From JBGSLN01 sp041740675 (GTDB lineage: Bacteria; Pseudomonadota; Gammaproteobacteria; JBGSLN01), in contig JBGSLN010000061.1 in the NCBI GenBank assembly GCA_041740675.1, positions 1 to 8,964 on the forward strand: DNA of 8,964 bases. The letters are read 5' to 3'. The notes under the pieces are model-generated. The model was given only the letters and a program-made list of their open reading frames with translations. It did not search any database and had not been told where the DNA came from. The stretch's first letter is position 1; every line of letters starts with the position of its first letter. Shown one piece after another: positions 1 to 7,102 of the stretch. A program made the position numbers and the translations under genes.

Positions 1-20
1 GGACTCGCGTTCGCTCCTAC
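1..20. repeat. GC-rich edge fragment, possibly a REP-like intergenic repeat
   Basis: The first 20 bases are 65% G+C (13 of 20), set against AT-rich DNA that follows. Read on the minus strand they give GTAGGAGCGAACGCGAG, which recalls the GTAGGAGCG-type heads of REP elements in gammaproteobacteria. The window cuts it off, so no second arm can be checked. The rest of the 81-base stretch after the transporter stop holds no gene and no clear terminator. Confidence 0.2.
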
Positions 21-81
21 AAGCTACTCTCAGAAAAGACAACTGTTGAATTAAAATTAATACTAAAGTTTTTTAACGATT

Positions 82-1509
82 TTATGCAAACTCATTTTCA
101 ATGACTTTTGCTTTGTTGCCAACTTTTTGATACCAGAAAAATAAAACAATCGGCACGATCATTAATATTAACCCAATACTAAAGCTAATTTCATAATGCC
201 ATGCACCCCCAACATTAATACCTTCAGGAGGAAAGAAACCAACAATTAATGTGATGAAAGTGCCCACAAGACCAAGCAATCCAACGAATATCATTCCAAG
301 CTTCCCACCTGGAATTGCAAATTCTCTTTTAACGTGGCTATATTTAAATTTCAATACAATAGCACCAAGAAACATTAGCACATACATGAGCATATATAAT
401 TGTGTACTTAAATCAGTTAACAACCAATACGAACCATTGACACTAGGCATTAAAATAAATGCGAGACAAACAACGCTTACAACTATTGCCTGCAAAATTA
501 GTAAGTTTTGTGCTACATTATATTTATTTGTCTTTTGTAAAAATTTCGGCAAATATCCATCTTCCGTTGCGTGCAATAATCCTTTTGCTGGAGAGATAAT
601 CCAATTAATAATTCCTCCCAAACTACCCACAAGCAACAAGATTGTAAGTATAGGTAAAGCCCAACCCATATGAAAGGTTTGTAAATAATCTTGAAATGCT
701 TGCATGATGCCATCAACTAAGTTGATAGTTGCTGCAGGCACAATATAAGCTATTGCTAACGAGCCTAAAACCATGGTCACTAAAATAAATATTACCGAAA
801 TAAAAAGCGCTTTAGGAAACGTTTTTTGTGGATTTTTAATTTCATTCACATGCACGGCAGCAAGTTCCATTCCTAAAAATGCAGTCATAATTGCGGTTAA
901 AGAAATCCAACTGTCAGTGGTATGGAAAGTTGGAAAAATATTATGGCTGGTAAAATGAATTTGCAAAGGTTTGCCCAATATCATCCAAATTAAAAATAAA
1001 CTGATAATCAATAGCATCGGTATAACCATACCAAAAATCGCACAAATACTGGCGAATTTTGCTGATAAATGTAATCCTTTCAAATTTACAATGGTTAATC
1101 CCCAAAAGCTTATTAAAATAACACTCACTAGATAAAGTTTGCTATTTGCTAAACTTGGATCTAAAAGATACGTTAAGGTTCCAGCAATAAATGACAATAT
1201 TGTTGGATACCAAACCATAGTGTTAATCCATTGCAGCCAAATAGCCACAAATCCCCAATGTTTTCCAAATGCCAGTTTAGTCCAATGGTAGATACCACCT
1301 TTTTCAGTCCAAGTTGAAGCAAGTTCAGCAGACACTAATCCCGCTGGAATTAAAAAAACAATTGCAGAAAAAATAAAGAAAAAAACCAAAGTAGTGCCAA
1401 ATAAAGCAGTTGTAGGTAAGTTACGGATATTATCAATTGAGCCCGTAATTAACATGACTAATGTAAAAACAGTTATTCCACCCACTTTTTTATTGATAAT
1501 TTGATTCAT
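82..1509 (-). CDS. APC-superfamily amino-acid permease, GadC-like (glutamate:GABA antiporter family)
   Basis: A 475-residue integral membrane protein with about 12 hydrophobic helices (near 11-31, 39-62, 83-108, 124-142, 149-176, 200-220, 232-257, 281-305, 333-354, 364-386, 404-425, 441-460). Family features include the broken first helix with a Gly-Ser-Ile motif (G23-S24-I25). HVNEIKNPQKTFPKAL (220-235) follows helix 6. The helix-10 region reads PSVNGSYWLLTDLSTQLYML (355-374). These resemble the glutamate:GABA antiporter family and related exchangers that swap amino acids for their decarboxylation products. The C-terminal tail after the last helix is short (about 15 residues), so the long pH-sensing plug of E. 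coli GadC is absent. Substrate cannot be told from sequence, and no decarboxylase gene is visible. It has its own ribosome-binding site and probably its own promoter. The family call is firm; the antiport mode is inferred. Confidence 0.88.
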   Translation of the reverse strand: MNQIINKKVGGITVFTLVMLITGSIDNIRNLPTTALFGTTLVFFFIFSAIVFLIPAGLVSAELASTWTEKGGIYHWTKLAFGKHWGFVAIWLQWINTMVWYPTILSFIAGTLTYLLDPSLANSKLYLVSVILISFWGLTIVNLKGLHLSAKFASICAIFGMVIPMLLIISLFLIWMILGKPLQIHFTSHNIFPTFHTTDSWISLTAIMTAFLGMELAAVHVNEIKNPQKTFPKALFISVIFILVTMVLGSLAIAYIVPAATINLVDGIMQAFQDYLQTFHMGWALPILTILLLVGSLGGIINWIISPAKGLLHATEDGYLPKFLQKTNKYNVAQNLLILQAIVVSVVCLAFILMPSVNGSYWLLTDLSTQLYMLMYVLMFLGAIVLKFKYSHVKREFAIPGGKLGMIFVGLLGLVGTFITLIVGFFPPEGINVGGAWHYEISFSIGLILMIVPIVLFFWYQKVGNKAKVIENEFA

Positions 1510-1516
1510 TACCTGA

Positions 1517-1520
1517 CCTC
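1517..1520 (-). promoter_or_regulatory. Ribosome-binding site of the transporter gene
   Basis: The minus strand reads GAGG with 7 bases to the ATG at 1507-1509. It supports that start and shows that the gene can be translated independently of dotO. Confidence 0.65.
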
Positions 1521-1556
1521 TATGACTTTATCTCTAGCAAACACGGAGTAAAGTTT

Positions 1557-1585
1557 ATTACAAATTATCACTCTAAGATAATGAA
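1557..1585 (-). promoter_or_regulatory. Possible promoter of the amino-acid transporter gene
   Basis: On the minus strand TTCATT (1580-1585) and TGTAAT (1557-1562) are spaced by 17 bases. The -10 matches the consensus at five of six positions; the -35 is poor (three of six). The start of transcription would lie near 1550, about 40 bases before the ATG. In such AT-rich DNA chance matches are common, so this is tentative. Confidence 0.3.
1564..1582. repeat. Inverted repeat in the transporter upstream region (possible operator)
   Basis: ATTATC and GATAAT are perfect 6-base arms around a 7-base centre. It lies in the spacer of the candidate promoter, a usual place for a repressor site. As a hairpin it would be weak (mostly A-T pairs), and no T run follows directly, so a terminator is unlikely. 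Confidence 0.3.
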
Positions 1586-1620
1586 TTAATTAAATCGTTC
1601 GATGAATAATTTTTATCAAA

Positions 1621-4600
1621 CTATTCCAAAGGTAAACTCTTGAAATGTGGATCCTTAGTATAAGCTTGTAGAATTTCTTCCAATAATGTATCTACCAAGC
1701 TTTGATTGGTGATGTCTTTGATCACGCCATATTCTTCTTTCATTTTATTCATGCGATTTTGAATCAGCTTAGCAGCCGAGCCTGAAGGAAAAATAGTTGC
1801 AAGTACACGACGTGCTTCGGATGGTCCTATTCGCTTATACAATAGATTGCGTAATTGAGCATCTTCAGCTGTTGTACTAAAAGCCCATAACTCTACCGGG
1901 CCTAGGGTATTGGTTAATAATTGAATGTTAATGCCGTGCTTCGTAGAAAACTGAGCCAGAAAGGTTGCTCCACCTTCTCGAGGTCCATGGACACGCGATC
2001 GCAAAGCAACTTGAGCAGTTTCTGATAAACCAAATATTTGTGTGGTTTTTTCAATGGCTTGTTGCGGGCCAGCTTCCATTATATAAATGGCTGTGGCAAA
2101 CTCGACCATCACTTCATCAAAATCATCTAATGATTGTGATACAAGTGCAACTTGAACTTTCCACTTTCGACCCTCACGCATGTCAACAATAACTTGATCT
2201 CGTACTGCTTGAACTTTAGAAGTGCGATGGAATTCATCATAAACCAACCGTTTATGATCTTCTCGGATTTCTGCTATGCGTGCTTGATGATAATTACGGT
2301 ATGCATCTGGCATATCACTGACATTATCTTCATTTAAATAATAATGCCGAGCTAAAACATATCGCGCCAGCATATACATGACAGCTGTTTGACGATCAGC
2401 TGCATCACCACCCGTTTTTGCAACTTCATCCAAATCAAGCGAAACGACCCGAGCTTCTCCTAAATCAAAACTTGAAACGCGTGACAGAATTGGATATTCT
2501 CGCACAGCACTTGATATCATCCGCCCAAATGCGTTAATTAAACTCTCTCCAGTAGGCGAAATAATTTTGCCATAAAGATCTTCTACCACTTGCGAACGAC
2601 AAATTGAAGCTGCATCAGCTAATAAGGGTGTTGCATAACGTTGGGCAAGCATTGCTTCATGAATAAATCCGGCAATAAATAAAGCATCCGTCACTTCCCA
2701 CCAAGTAGTGCGTTGATCTCGGACGAAACCAATTTCATCTAATATCCCATCTACTAATGGTTCTATACCTGAGGTGTAATTATAAGGATTATTATCATCC
2801 GCTAAACTTTTGTAAAGCGCATCAACAACCATTCCTGCTAAATCAGTTATGCCATCATAAGGTTTATCAGCTCCAACCGGCGTGGTCAGTAATGTTAAAA
2901 AATTAACTAAAAACGCACGTTCTTGCGGTGTTGGAAAACGACTACCAAGTTGTGTATCAAATGGATTAATTGAATAATCAGGCGTCATTCGTAAGCGATG
3001 ATATGCGACTAAATGTTTTTTATTTTGTGGCAATGCCTCTTTTAATAATGAGATCAATCCACTACTGGATGGCCCAATATCAATAATAGCGATTCGAGGC
3101 AAACGTTGAATCCCGCCGGCAAGACATAAAGCAAGGTTAATTGTATTTGATAAAACTGATTTACCAGAACCAGGACGAGCAAACATTAAGTCAATCCATG
3201 TTGTTTGCTGAGCTGAACCTGGTTGGAATGGCCATGGTTTACCATCTGGCGTTCTAAATAATTGCGCTCCATATTCCCAAGGAGAAGCAGGCCGTGTAAT
3301 TGGCAACATATAAATAATATCAGACAATGGTGCCACAGAAGCTGTTGCTACACTTTTAGAAGTCACACCTAACATACTTGAAACAACACCAGCAAAGGCA
3401 TCGCCTGAAACTTCAGATACATCGCATGAACCCCAGCCTTCAATTGCTTTGGCTAATTCTGCTGTACGTGTTCTTAATAATCCAATTTGACCCTCTGGTG
3501 CCCAAGTACAAGCTGCCACTTGCAATTTAACAATCGCATCATCGGTATTTAATGAAATATAATTCAGTAAATTCGCAGAATCACTGATCAATCGATTTTG
3601 TGGTGAAGAAAAACTTAAAATCGCACTTAAGATTGATTTAAGCCGCAACGAAGGTAAACCATTACTTTCAATAAAAAAAGAAATACGCCATGGGATTTGT
3701 GAAGCGAGAGTACGTGAAAATAAATTAATAAAGGTTTTTATATCTTTTGGAAATAAATCAATAAATACTGAAGAATAAATCCGATCACCAATTCGTGTGG
3801 TGCGCAAATCAAGCACTTCTGCATCCCTAGGAAAAATCTGTTGTGACAACGAAGGCCAAAGCAAATCTGATAATTCCCCTTTTGAAGATTTATAATCTTT
3901 TATTGTAATTTTATCTCCGGGGAGCACAGGCTGCCAATCATTAGCAGTAAAATCACGATCAACTGTTTTACGAACTTCCCGTATTGCATCATGCACTTTT
4001 AATAATTCAGCCATCACATTCAATGCTCTTAAATCATCAAGTATCCCACGCACAAATGCATCATGTGCATTTCTTAAATCAGGAATTGGGGCAATAATAT
4101 TTTGTGACTTGGCAAAAGGCGGAAGTTTATTGTCTTTAATTACTTTTTGTTTATCTTTAATCGTACGTTTGTGCTGTTCCGCCGTCAAAATCCCCGGACG
4201 AGTCCACATAACAAAAAATACTGTTTCTTCAGCACAATAGTCTGCAACATAACGCTCCTTTTCTTCAAACAAATCAGCTAAGTTTAATTCTAACCGTTTT
4301 GCTGTTTGTCTTGCTGGTTCTAATATTTCATGAATACTATTACGCACAGCTTCACGATCATAATTAAAAAGCACTTGAATTGCGTGGCCAGGGCGCGACA
4401 TTCGTGTTTGCAGCCCCGTAGTTAATCCCTCTGTCAAACGAGTGAATTCTGATGCGCCTAATAATGCTTGCGCGCCTATGATTTTAACAATAGAAATCAA
4501 TGATCCATCATGGGAGACCAATACAGTAGGACTGTCTGCTGTTTCTAATTCGCAATATGCGTCAGTGGTTTGCTTTAAGCCTGAACTTATCCAAGCGACT

Positions 4601-4644
4601 AATGAATCCACTGCTTCTAAAACTGGATCTATAAAACTTGCCAT
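1621..4644 (-). CDS. dotO: DotO/IcmB, VirB4-type ATPase of the Dot/Icm system
   Basis: A 1,007-residue protein, full length for this family. Residues 1-440 form the VirB4-like N-terminal domain, and the ATPase domain follows. Walker A is ARPGSGKS (489-496, K495). Walker B is RLVYDEFHRT (799-808, with D803 and catalytic E804), and the downstream motif ALVSQSLDDF holds Q837. The first residue of Walker A is Ala rather than the usual Gly, while the catalytic GKS is intact. No membrane helix is evident. In the family, DotO hydrolyses ATP at the cytoplasmic base of the machine, where it assembles with DotB to energise assembly and effector transport. The ATG is at 4642-4644. The stop codon of dotN and a GGTCACGGA stretch lie immediately upstream, so the Shine-Dalgarno is modest and coupling is likely. 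It is the last secretion gene visible here; the next gene is 111 bases on and unrelated. Confidence 0.97.
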   Translation of the reverse strand: MASFIDPVLEAVDSLVAWISSGLKQTTDAYCELETADSPTVLVSHDGSLISIVKIIGAQALLGASEFTRLTEGLTTGLQTRMSRPGHAIQVLFNYDREAVRNSIHEILEPARQTAKRLELNLADLFEEKERYVADYCAEETVFFVMWTRPGILTAEQHKRTIKDKQKVIKDNKLPPFAKSQNIIAPIPDLRNAHDAFVRGILDDLRALNVMAELLKVHDAIREVRKTVDRDFTANDWQPVLPGDKITIKDYKSSKGELSDLLWPSLSQQIFPRDAEVLDLRTTRIGDRIYSSVFIDLFPKDIKTFINLFSRTLASQIPWRISFFIESNGLPSLRLKSILSAILSFSSPQNRLISDSANLLNYISLNTDDAIVKLQVAACTWAPEGQIGLLRTRTAELAKAIEGWGSCDVSEVSGDAFAGVVSSMLGVTSKSVATASVAPLSDIIYMLPITRPASPWEYGAQLFRTPDGKPWPFQPGSAQQTTWIDLMFARPGSGKSVLSNTINLALCLAGGIQRLPRIAIIDIGPSSSGLISLLKEALPQNKKHLVAYHRLRMTPDYSINPFDTQLGSRFPTPQERAFLVNFLTLLTTPVGADKPYDGITDLAGMVVDALYKSLADDNNPYNYTSGIEPLVDGILDEIGFVRDQRTTWWEVTDALFIAGFIHEAMLAQRYATPLLADAASICRSQVVEDLYGKIISPTGESLINAFGRMISSAVREYPILSRVSSFDLGEARVVSLDLDEVAKTGGDAADRQTAVMYMLARYVLARHYYLNEDNVSDMPDAYRNYHQARIAEIREDHKRLVYDEFHRTSKVQAVRDQVIVDMREGRKWKVQVALVSQSLDDFDEVMVEFATAIYIMEAGPQQAIEKTTQIFGLSETAQVALRSRVHGPREGGATFLAQFSTKHGINIQLLTNTLGPVELWAFSTTAEDAQLRNLLYKRIGPSEARRVLATIFPSGSAAKLIQNRMNKMKEEYGVIKDITNQSLVDTLLEEILQAYTKDPHFKSLPLE

Positions 4645-4653
4645 TTCCGTGAC

Positions 4654-5262
4654 CTAAATATCTGATGATAATTCTTGTAATGCTGATGCCGCCCAATGCT
4701 CAATTTGTTTTCTAAACCGTGCACGTGATGGCAACAAACGTAAATTTAATAGCAAATCTTTATGATTGCTAAGCTCTTGCTGTGAATCAAAGAGTAATTG
4801 TGAAAATACAGACGGGTCACTGGTTCCTTCACCAAATTGTTGTTCAACAACTTGTGATTGGAACTTTAAGGTCCGATAGACTGATTGTGCTGTAGTTCGG
4901 TAACCTGTATCGTTGGTGATTGCACAAAAAAGTACGTGACAAAAACTATTTAAATTACTTTGCGTGATATCTGGTAAATACACTAATGTTCCACCACCAT
5001 AACTCACTCCGACTGATTCAAGAAAAAAACATTGACAACAAAAACAACAAGCTGTGGCCATATTACCAAGTTTATTATTATAGTAGTTTTGATCTAAATT
5101 AATTATTTCTTGAAACTCCCGAGCTTGAAAGCCACAAAATTGGCATGTGTGGTTATCTCTGCGAAAAACTTTTTCACTAAAAGTAACAAAGTTTCGCTGC
5201 ATTTTTCGTGCAGCGAATACTCGCCAATTACCTGGCTGAATTTTCAGTTCGAGTGGATACAT
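4654..5262 (-). CDS. dotN: DotN/IcmJ, zinc-binding component of the Dot/Icm coupling complex
   Basis: A 202-residue soluble protein without signal or membrane segments. The N-terminal half carries an HNH-like zinc site: RRDNHTCQFCG gives C40 and C43, and the second pair comes from a dense cluster, ACCFCCQCFF (C72, C73, C75, C76, C78). The C-terminal half (120-202) is largely helical. In the family, DotN binds the coupling ATPase DotL at the inner membrane, together with DotM, IcmS, IcmW and LvgA, to receive effectors. It keeps an HNH-like fold, but nuclease activity has not been established. The ATG is at 5260-5262, one base after the dotP stop, and has no convincing Shine-Dalgarno sequence, so translation probably depends on re-initiation after dotP. 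The stop is 9 bases before dotO. The icmJ-icmB pairing is standard in Legionella and Coxiella. Confidence 0.94.
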   Translation of the reverse strand: MYPLELKIQPGNWRVFAARKMQRNFVTFSEKVFRRDNHTCQFCGFQAREFQEIINLDQNYYNNKLGNMATACCFCCQCFFLESVGVSYGGGTLVYLPDITQSNLNSFCHVLFCAITNDTGYRTTAQSVYRTLKFQSQVVEQQFGEGTSDPSVFSQLLFDSQQELSNHKDLLLNLRLLPSRARFRKQIEHWAASALQELSSDI

Positions 5263-5263
5263 G

Positions 5264-5665
5264 TTAACTAAATGAAGTCACACCTGTTACTCCACCAGAA
5301 GAAGCTTTGGCACCAAATACTGTTTTTTCAGCCATACCAAAGATCGCTGGTAAAAAGATCAGCGCCGCAGCAATAAAAATAAGCGCTATCGGAGTACCCA
5401 CAGGAATTTGTGTTGGATTATCTTTATGAGCTTTAAATTTCAATACTGCACCCACTGCAAAACCAAAGCCTGCGACATATGAACCTGCTGTAATAAGCTT
5501 AGCCAGGTCTGACATCGAGTTTGTTACATTTGCAGCTGCTTGACCAATTGATATACTTGCACCATAAGCAACACCAGCAACAATAAACCCTACTATCGAT
5601 AAAATTGTTAGCGCTAGCCGTATGATAGATCTCTTACGAGTATTAAGTTTCATGTTCGTTTTCAC
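5264..5665 (-). CDS. dotP: DotP/IcmD, small Dot/Icm membrane protein
   Basis: A 133-residue protein. A basic N-terminus (R10, K11, R12, R16) precedes a membrane or signal segment (17-36) ending in AYGAS, a plausible signal peptidase I site. Two more membrane segments follow at about 57-76 and 91-110, then a short Gly/Ser tail. Residues 52-118 (SYVAGFGFAVGAVLKFKAH and onward) align with the middle of DotE. The start is GTG at 5663-5665, not the ATG at 5651-5653. A strong GGAGG (5673-5677) lies 7 bases before the GTG, whereas it would be 19 bases before the ATG. This is the clearest ribosome-binding site in the secretion cluster. The stop TAA is one base before the dotN start. In the family DotP is essential for Dot/Icm function in L. 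pneumophila, but its biochemical role is not settled. Confidence 0.93.
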   Translation of the reverse strand: MKTNMKLNTRKRSIIRLALTILSIVGFIVAGVAYGASISIGQAAANVTNSMSDLAKLITAGSYVAGFGFAVGAVLKFKAHKDNPTQIPVGTPIALIFIAAALIFLPAIFGMAEKTVFGAKASSGGVTGVTSFS

Positions 5666-5672
5666 AACAACG

Positions 5673-5677
5673 CCTCC
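5673..5677 (-). promoter_or_regulatory. Strong ribosome-binding site of dotP
   Basis: The minus strand reads GGAGG with 7 bases to GTG (5663-5665). This settles the GTG start and stands out against the weak sites of the neighbouring dotE, dotF and dotN. Confidence 0.8.
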
Positions 5678-5695
5678 AAAAAAACAAATTAAAAA

Positions 5696-6298
5696 TTAAC
5701 TAAACCCAAATGTATTCCAAATAACATCTTTTAATTGAACCACATTAATAGCCAAAGCTCCGCCAATAATATGTGTTAATGCTTTCCCACTTCCTTGCTG
5801 GCCTCCGCTTTGCTCTCCGGATCGCGCCACATAGACCCATCCACGGATAAAAGCAATTAATCCTATGATTTGCACCACTCCTATTACTGAGTCAATACTG
5901 GTTTGGGATATACTTCCCACTCCACCTCCAGTATAGCTCAAAATATTTGAAGTTCCAAAAAAGGTGAAATTTATCATATGAAAAGCTGCGGGGCTAAATA
6001 TTAACATGGTCGCAGCAAATAAATAAGCTATCGGACCTTTTATATTTGCACTAGACGACATCATTGTACGTGATTCTCCATATGCTTTTAATGCGTATAC
6101 TCCTTTGAAAGCAAAAAAGAAACCCATTACATAAGCCGTGGCTGTTAATAATTTCCATATATTGGGATAGGAACGAGATAAGTTTTGAAGCATAGATTGA
6201 AAATCTACGGAACTCCCTGAACTTGAGCATCCTGTTAATAATATAAACACTGCTAGTAAGCAAACTAATTTAATCACATATTGTCGAGACAACAACAT
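5696..6298 (-). CDS. dotE: DotE/IcmC, Dot/Icm polytopic membrane protein with a lipobox-like N-terminus
   Basis: A 200-residue protein. Residues 8-23 form a hydrophobic signal-like segment ending in L21-T22-G23-C24, which fits the lipobox pattern, followed by a Ser-rich stretch. Further membrane segments lie near 47-70, 88-113 and 134-157, and a hydrophobic C-terminal helix near 175-188 follows a Gly/Gln/Ser-rich loop (160-171). Residues 46-116 resemble DotP 52-118, consistent with the known kinship of DotE, DotP and DotV. In L. pneumophila DotE is needed for intracellular growth and is described as an inner-membrane protein; its exact role is unclear. The ATG at 6296-6298 has no good Shine-Dalgarno sequence (AGATAAAAG upstream), so translation may depend on coupling with dotF, which ends 12 bases before. 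No internal Met gives a better start that keeps the signal segment. The position between dotF and dotP supports the name. Confidence 0.92.
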   Translation of the reverse strand: MLLSRQYVIKLVCLLAVFILLTGCSSSGSSVDFQSMLQNLSRSYPNIWKLLTATAYVMGFFFAFKGVYALKAYGESRTMMSSSANIKGPIAYLFAATMLIFSPAAFHMINFTFFGTSNILSYTGGGVGSISQTSIDSVIGVVQIIGLIAFIRGWVYVARSGEQSGGQQGSGKALTHIIGGALAINVVQLKDVIWNTFGFS

Positions 6299-6310
6299 AT
6301 ACTTTTATCT

Positions 6311-7066
6311 CTAAAGGTCTCTATATCGAAGTATAGCACCTGTTGAAGTTTTTACGAGCCCATTTACAACAGAAATCCATGTTACGCGCCCGTAACCTGC
6401 TAATCTATCTCCTTTACTTACAGTAGTTGTAGTTAATCCATTAGCTTGAACTAACCATGCACGGCCAGGAACCATCGCTTGTATATACCATCTGGGTGGT
6501 GGTGGCGGAAAAAATTTATGGACAACCATTGCTTTGGATTTTGGTTTGAATTTAAGATCATTAATGGTCATTTGTTGAGACTGAACTTGGGATGCTAATG
6601 CTTGTAATTGTTGATTCAGATCACTCAACTGATTTGTTAAATTCGTCATGGAATTATTTATAGAATATAACTGATCCGAAACTGCAGACATTTGCTGAGT
6701 CGTTGTAGCATCATTTTGTTGCATTTGTGATAACTGATTTTTCAAGTCAGAAGGTGGTGTAGTAGATGGTTGTGATTCTACTGGGATTACAGGCTCGGTT
6801 GCTGTAACAGTAGGAACAGGTGTTGTGGTTGTCTCTGGTGGTTTTTTGGATGAAGAATCAAGAAAAATATCAATTAATTTATAAAATGACAGTGCAACAA
6901 TAATAATGCCAATAGCAATTAAAATTTTACGGCGATTAATTTTAACCGGCGTTTTACCAGAACTATCCTCAGCTGGAACGTTATAAAGATTGCTTTTAAC
7001 TTCTTCAGCCTCAGTAAAATGAAATTCATCATCACTTATTGTTATTTTTTTATCTTCATCCATCAT
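6311..7066 (-). CDS. dotF: DotF/IcmG, bitopic inner-membrane protein of the Dot/Icm core
   Basis: A 251-residue protein with DotF layout. It has an acidic cytoplasmic N-terminus (1-40), a basic stop (NRRK, 44-47) and one membrane helix (48-65). A Thr/Pro-rich periplasmic linker (76-105) follows, then a Gln/Asn-rich predicted coiled coil (107-171), a poly-Pro step (FFPPPPPRW, 185-193) and a beta-rich C-terminal domain (194-251). In the family, DotF is an inner-membrane component that binds DotG and contributes to the periplasmic part of the core complex. The gene opens with two ATG codons in tandem (7064-7066 and 7061-7063). A weak purine-rich site (GTGAGA) lies just upstream of both, so the first is chosen but the second is equally possible. 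It follows dotG by 39 bases and precedes dotE by 12. Gene order and architecture make the call firm, although DotF sequence is poorly conserved between genera. Confidence 0.93.
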   Translation of the reverse strand: MMDEDKKITISDDEFHFTEAEEVKSNLYNVPAEDSSGKTPVKINRRKILIAIGIIIVALSFYKLIDIFLDSSSKKPPETTTTPVPTVTATEPVIPVESQPSTTPPSDLKNQLSQMQQNDATTTQQMSAVSDQLYSINNSMTNLTNQLSDLNQQLQALASQVQSQQMTINDLKFKPKSKAMVVHKFFPPPPPRWYIQAMVPGRAWLVQANGLTTTTVSKGDRLAGYGRVTWISVVNGLVKTSTGAILRYRDL

Positions 7067-7093
7067 TATCTCACTTCGAACATCTGTACGAAT

Positions 7094-7102
7094 ATTATAG
7101 CA
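7094..7102 (-). promoter_or_regulatory. Extended -10 element between dotG and dotF
   Basis: The minus strand reads TGCTATAAT, a perfect TATAAT with the TGn extension, in the gap between the dotG stop and the dotF start. Transcription would begin near 7087, giving a leader of about 20 bases. No good -35 is seen at 16-18 bases upstream, which an extended -10 can tolerate. It may be an internal promoter for dotF-E-P-N-O, or a chance match. Confidence 0.4.

Larger units (their letters stand above)
1510..1620 (-). other. Intergenic gap between dotO and the transporter
   Basis: The 111 bases are very AT-rich. I see no GC-rich hairpin followed by a T run, so no clear intrinsic terminator for the dotO transcript. 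The gap holds a weak promoter candidate (1557-1585), an inverted repeat inside it (1564-1582), a 10-base palindrome ATCGTTCGAT at 1594-1603, and the ribosome-binding site of the transporter. Confidence 0.6.

Noticed and set aside
513..716. Minus-strand open frame in another phase within the permease
   Set aside because: It overlaps a well supported gene fully and shows no domain or ribosome site.
251..958. Plus-strand open frames opposite the permease gene
   Set aside because: They are antisense to a clear 12-helix transporter and have low-complexity, unrelated translations.
1564..1582. Inverted repeat as a transcription terminator for dotO
   Set aside because: The arms are A-T rich and six bases long with a 7-base loop, and no U-rich tail follows; an operator is more likely, if it has a role.
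1965..2337. Plus-strand open frames opposite dotO
   Set aside because: Antisense shadows of a conserved ATPase gene, with no coding features of their own.
4442..4657. Plus-strand open frame opposite the start of dotO
   Set aside because: It is a shadow of the conserved N-terminus and has no recognisable motif.
5651..5653. ATG as an alternative start of dotP
   Set aside because: It lies 19 bases from the GGAGG, too far; the GTG at 5663-5665 has ideal spacing.
6051..6263. Minus-strand open frame inside dotE in another phase
   Set aside because: Fully contained in dotE, and its translation lacks the membrane pattern conserved in DotE and DotP.
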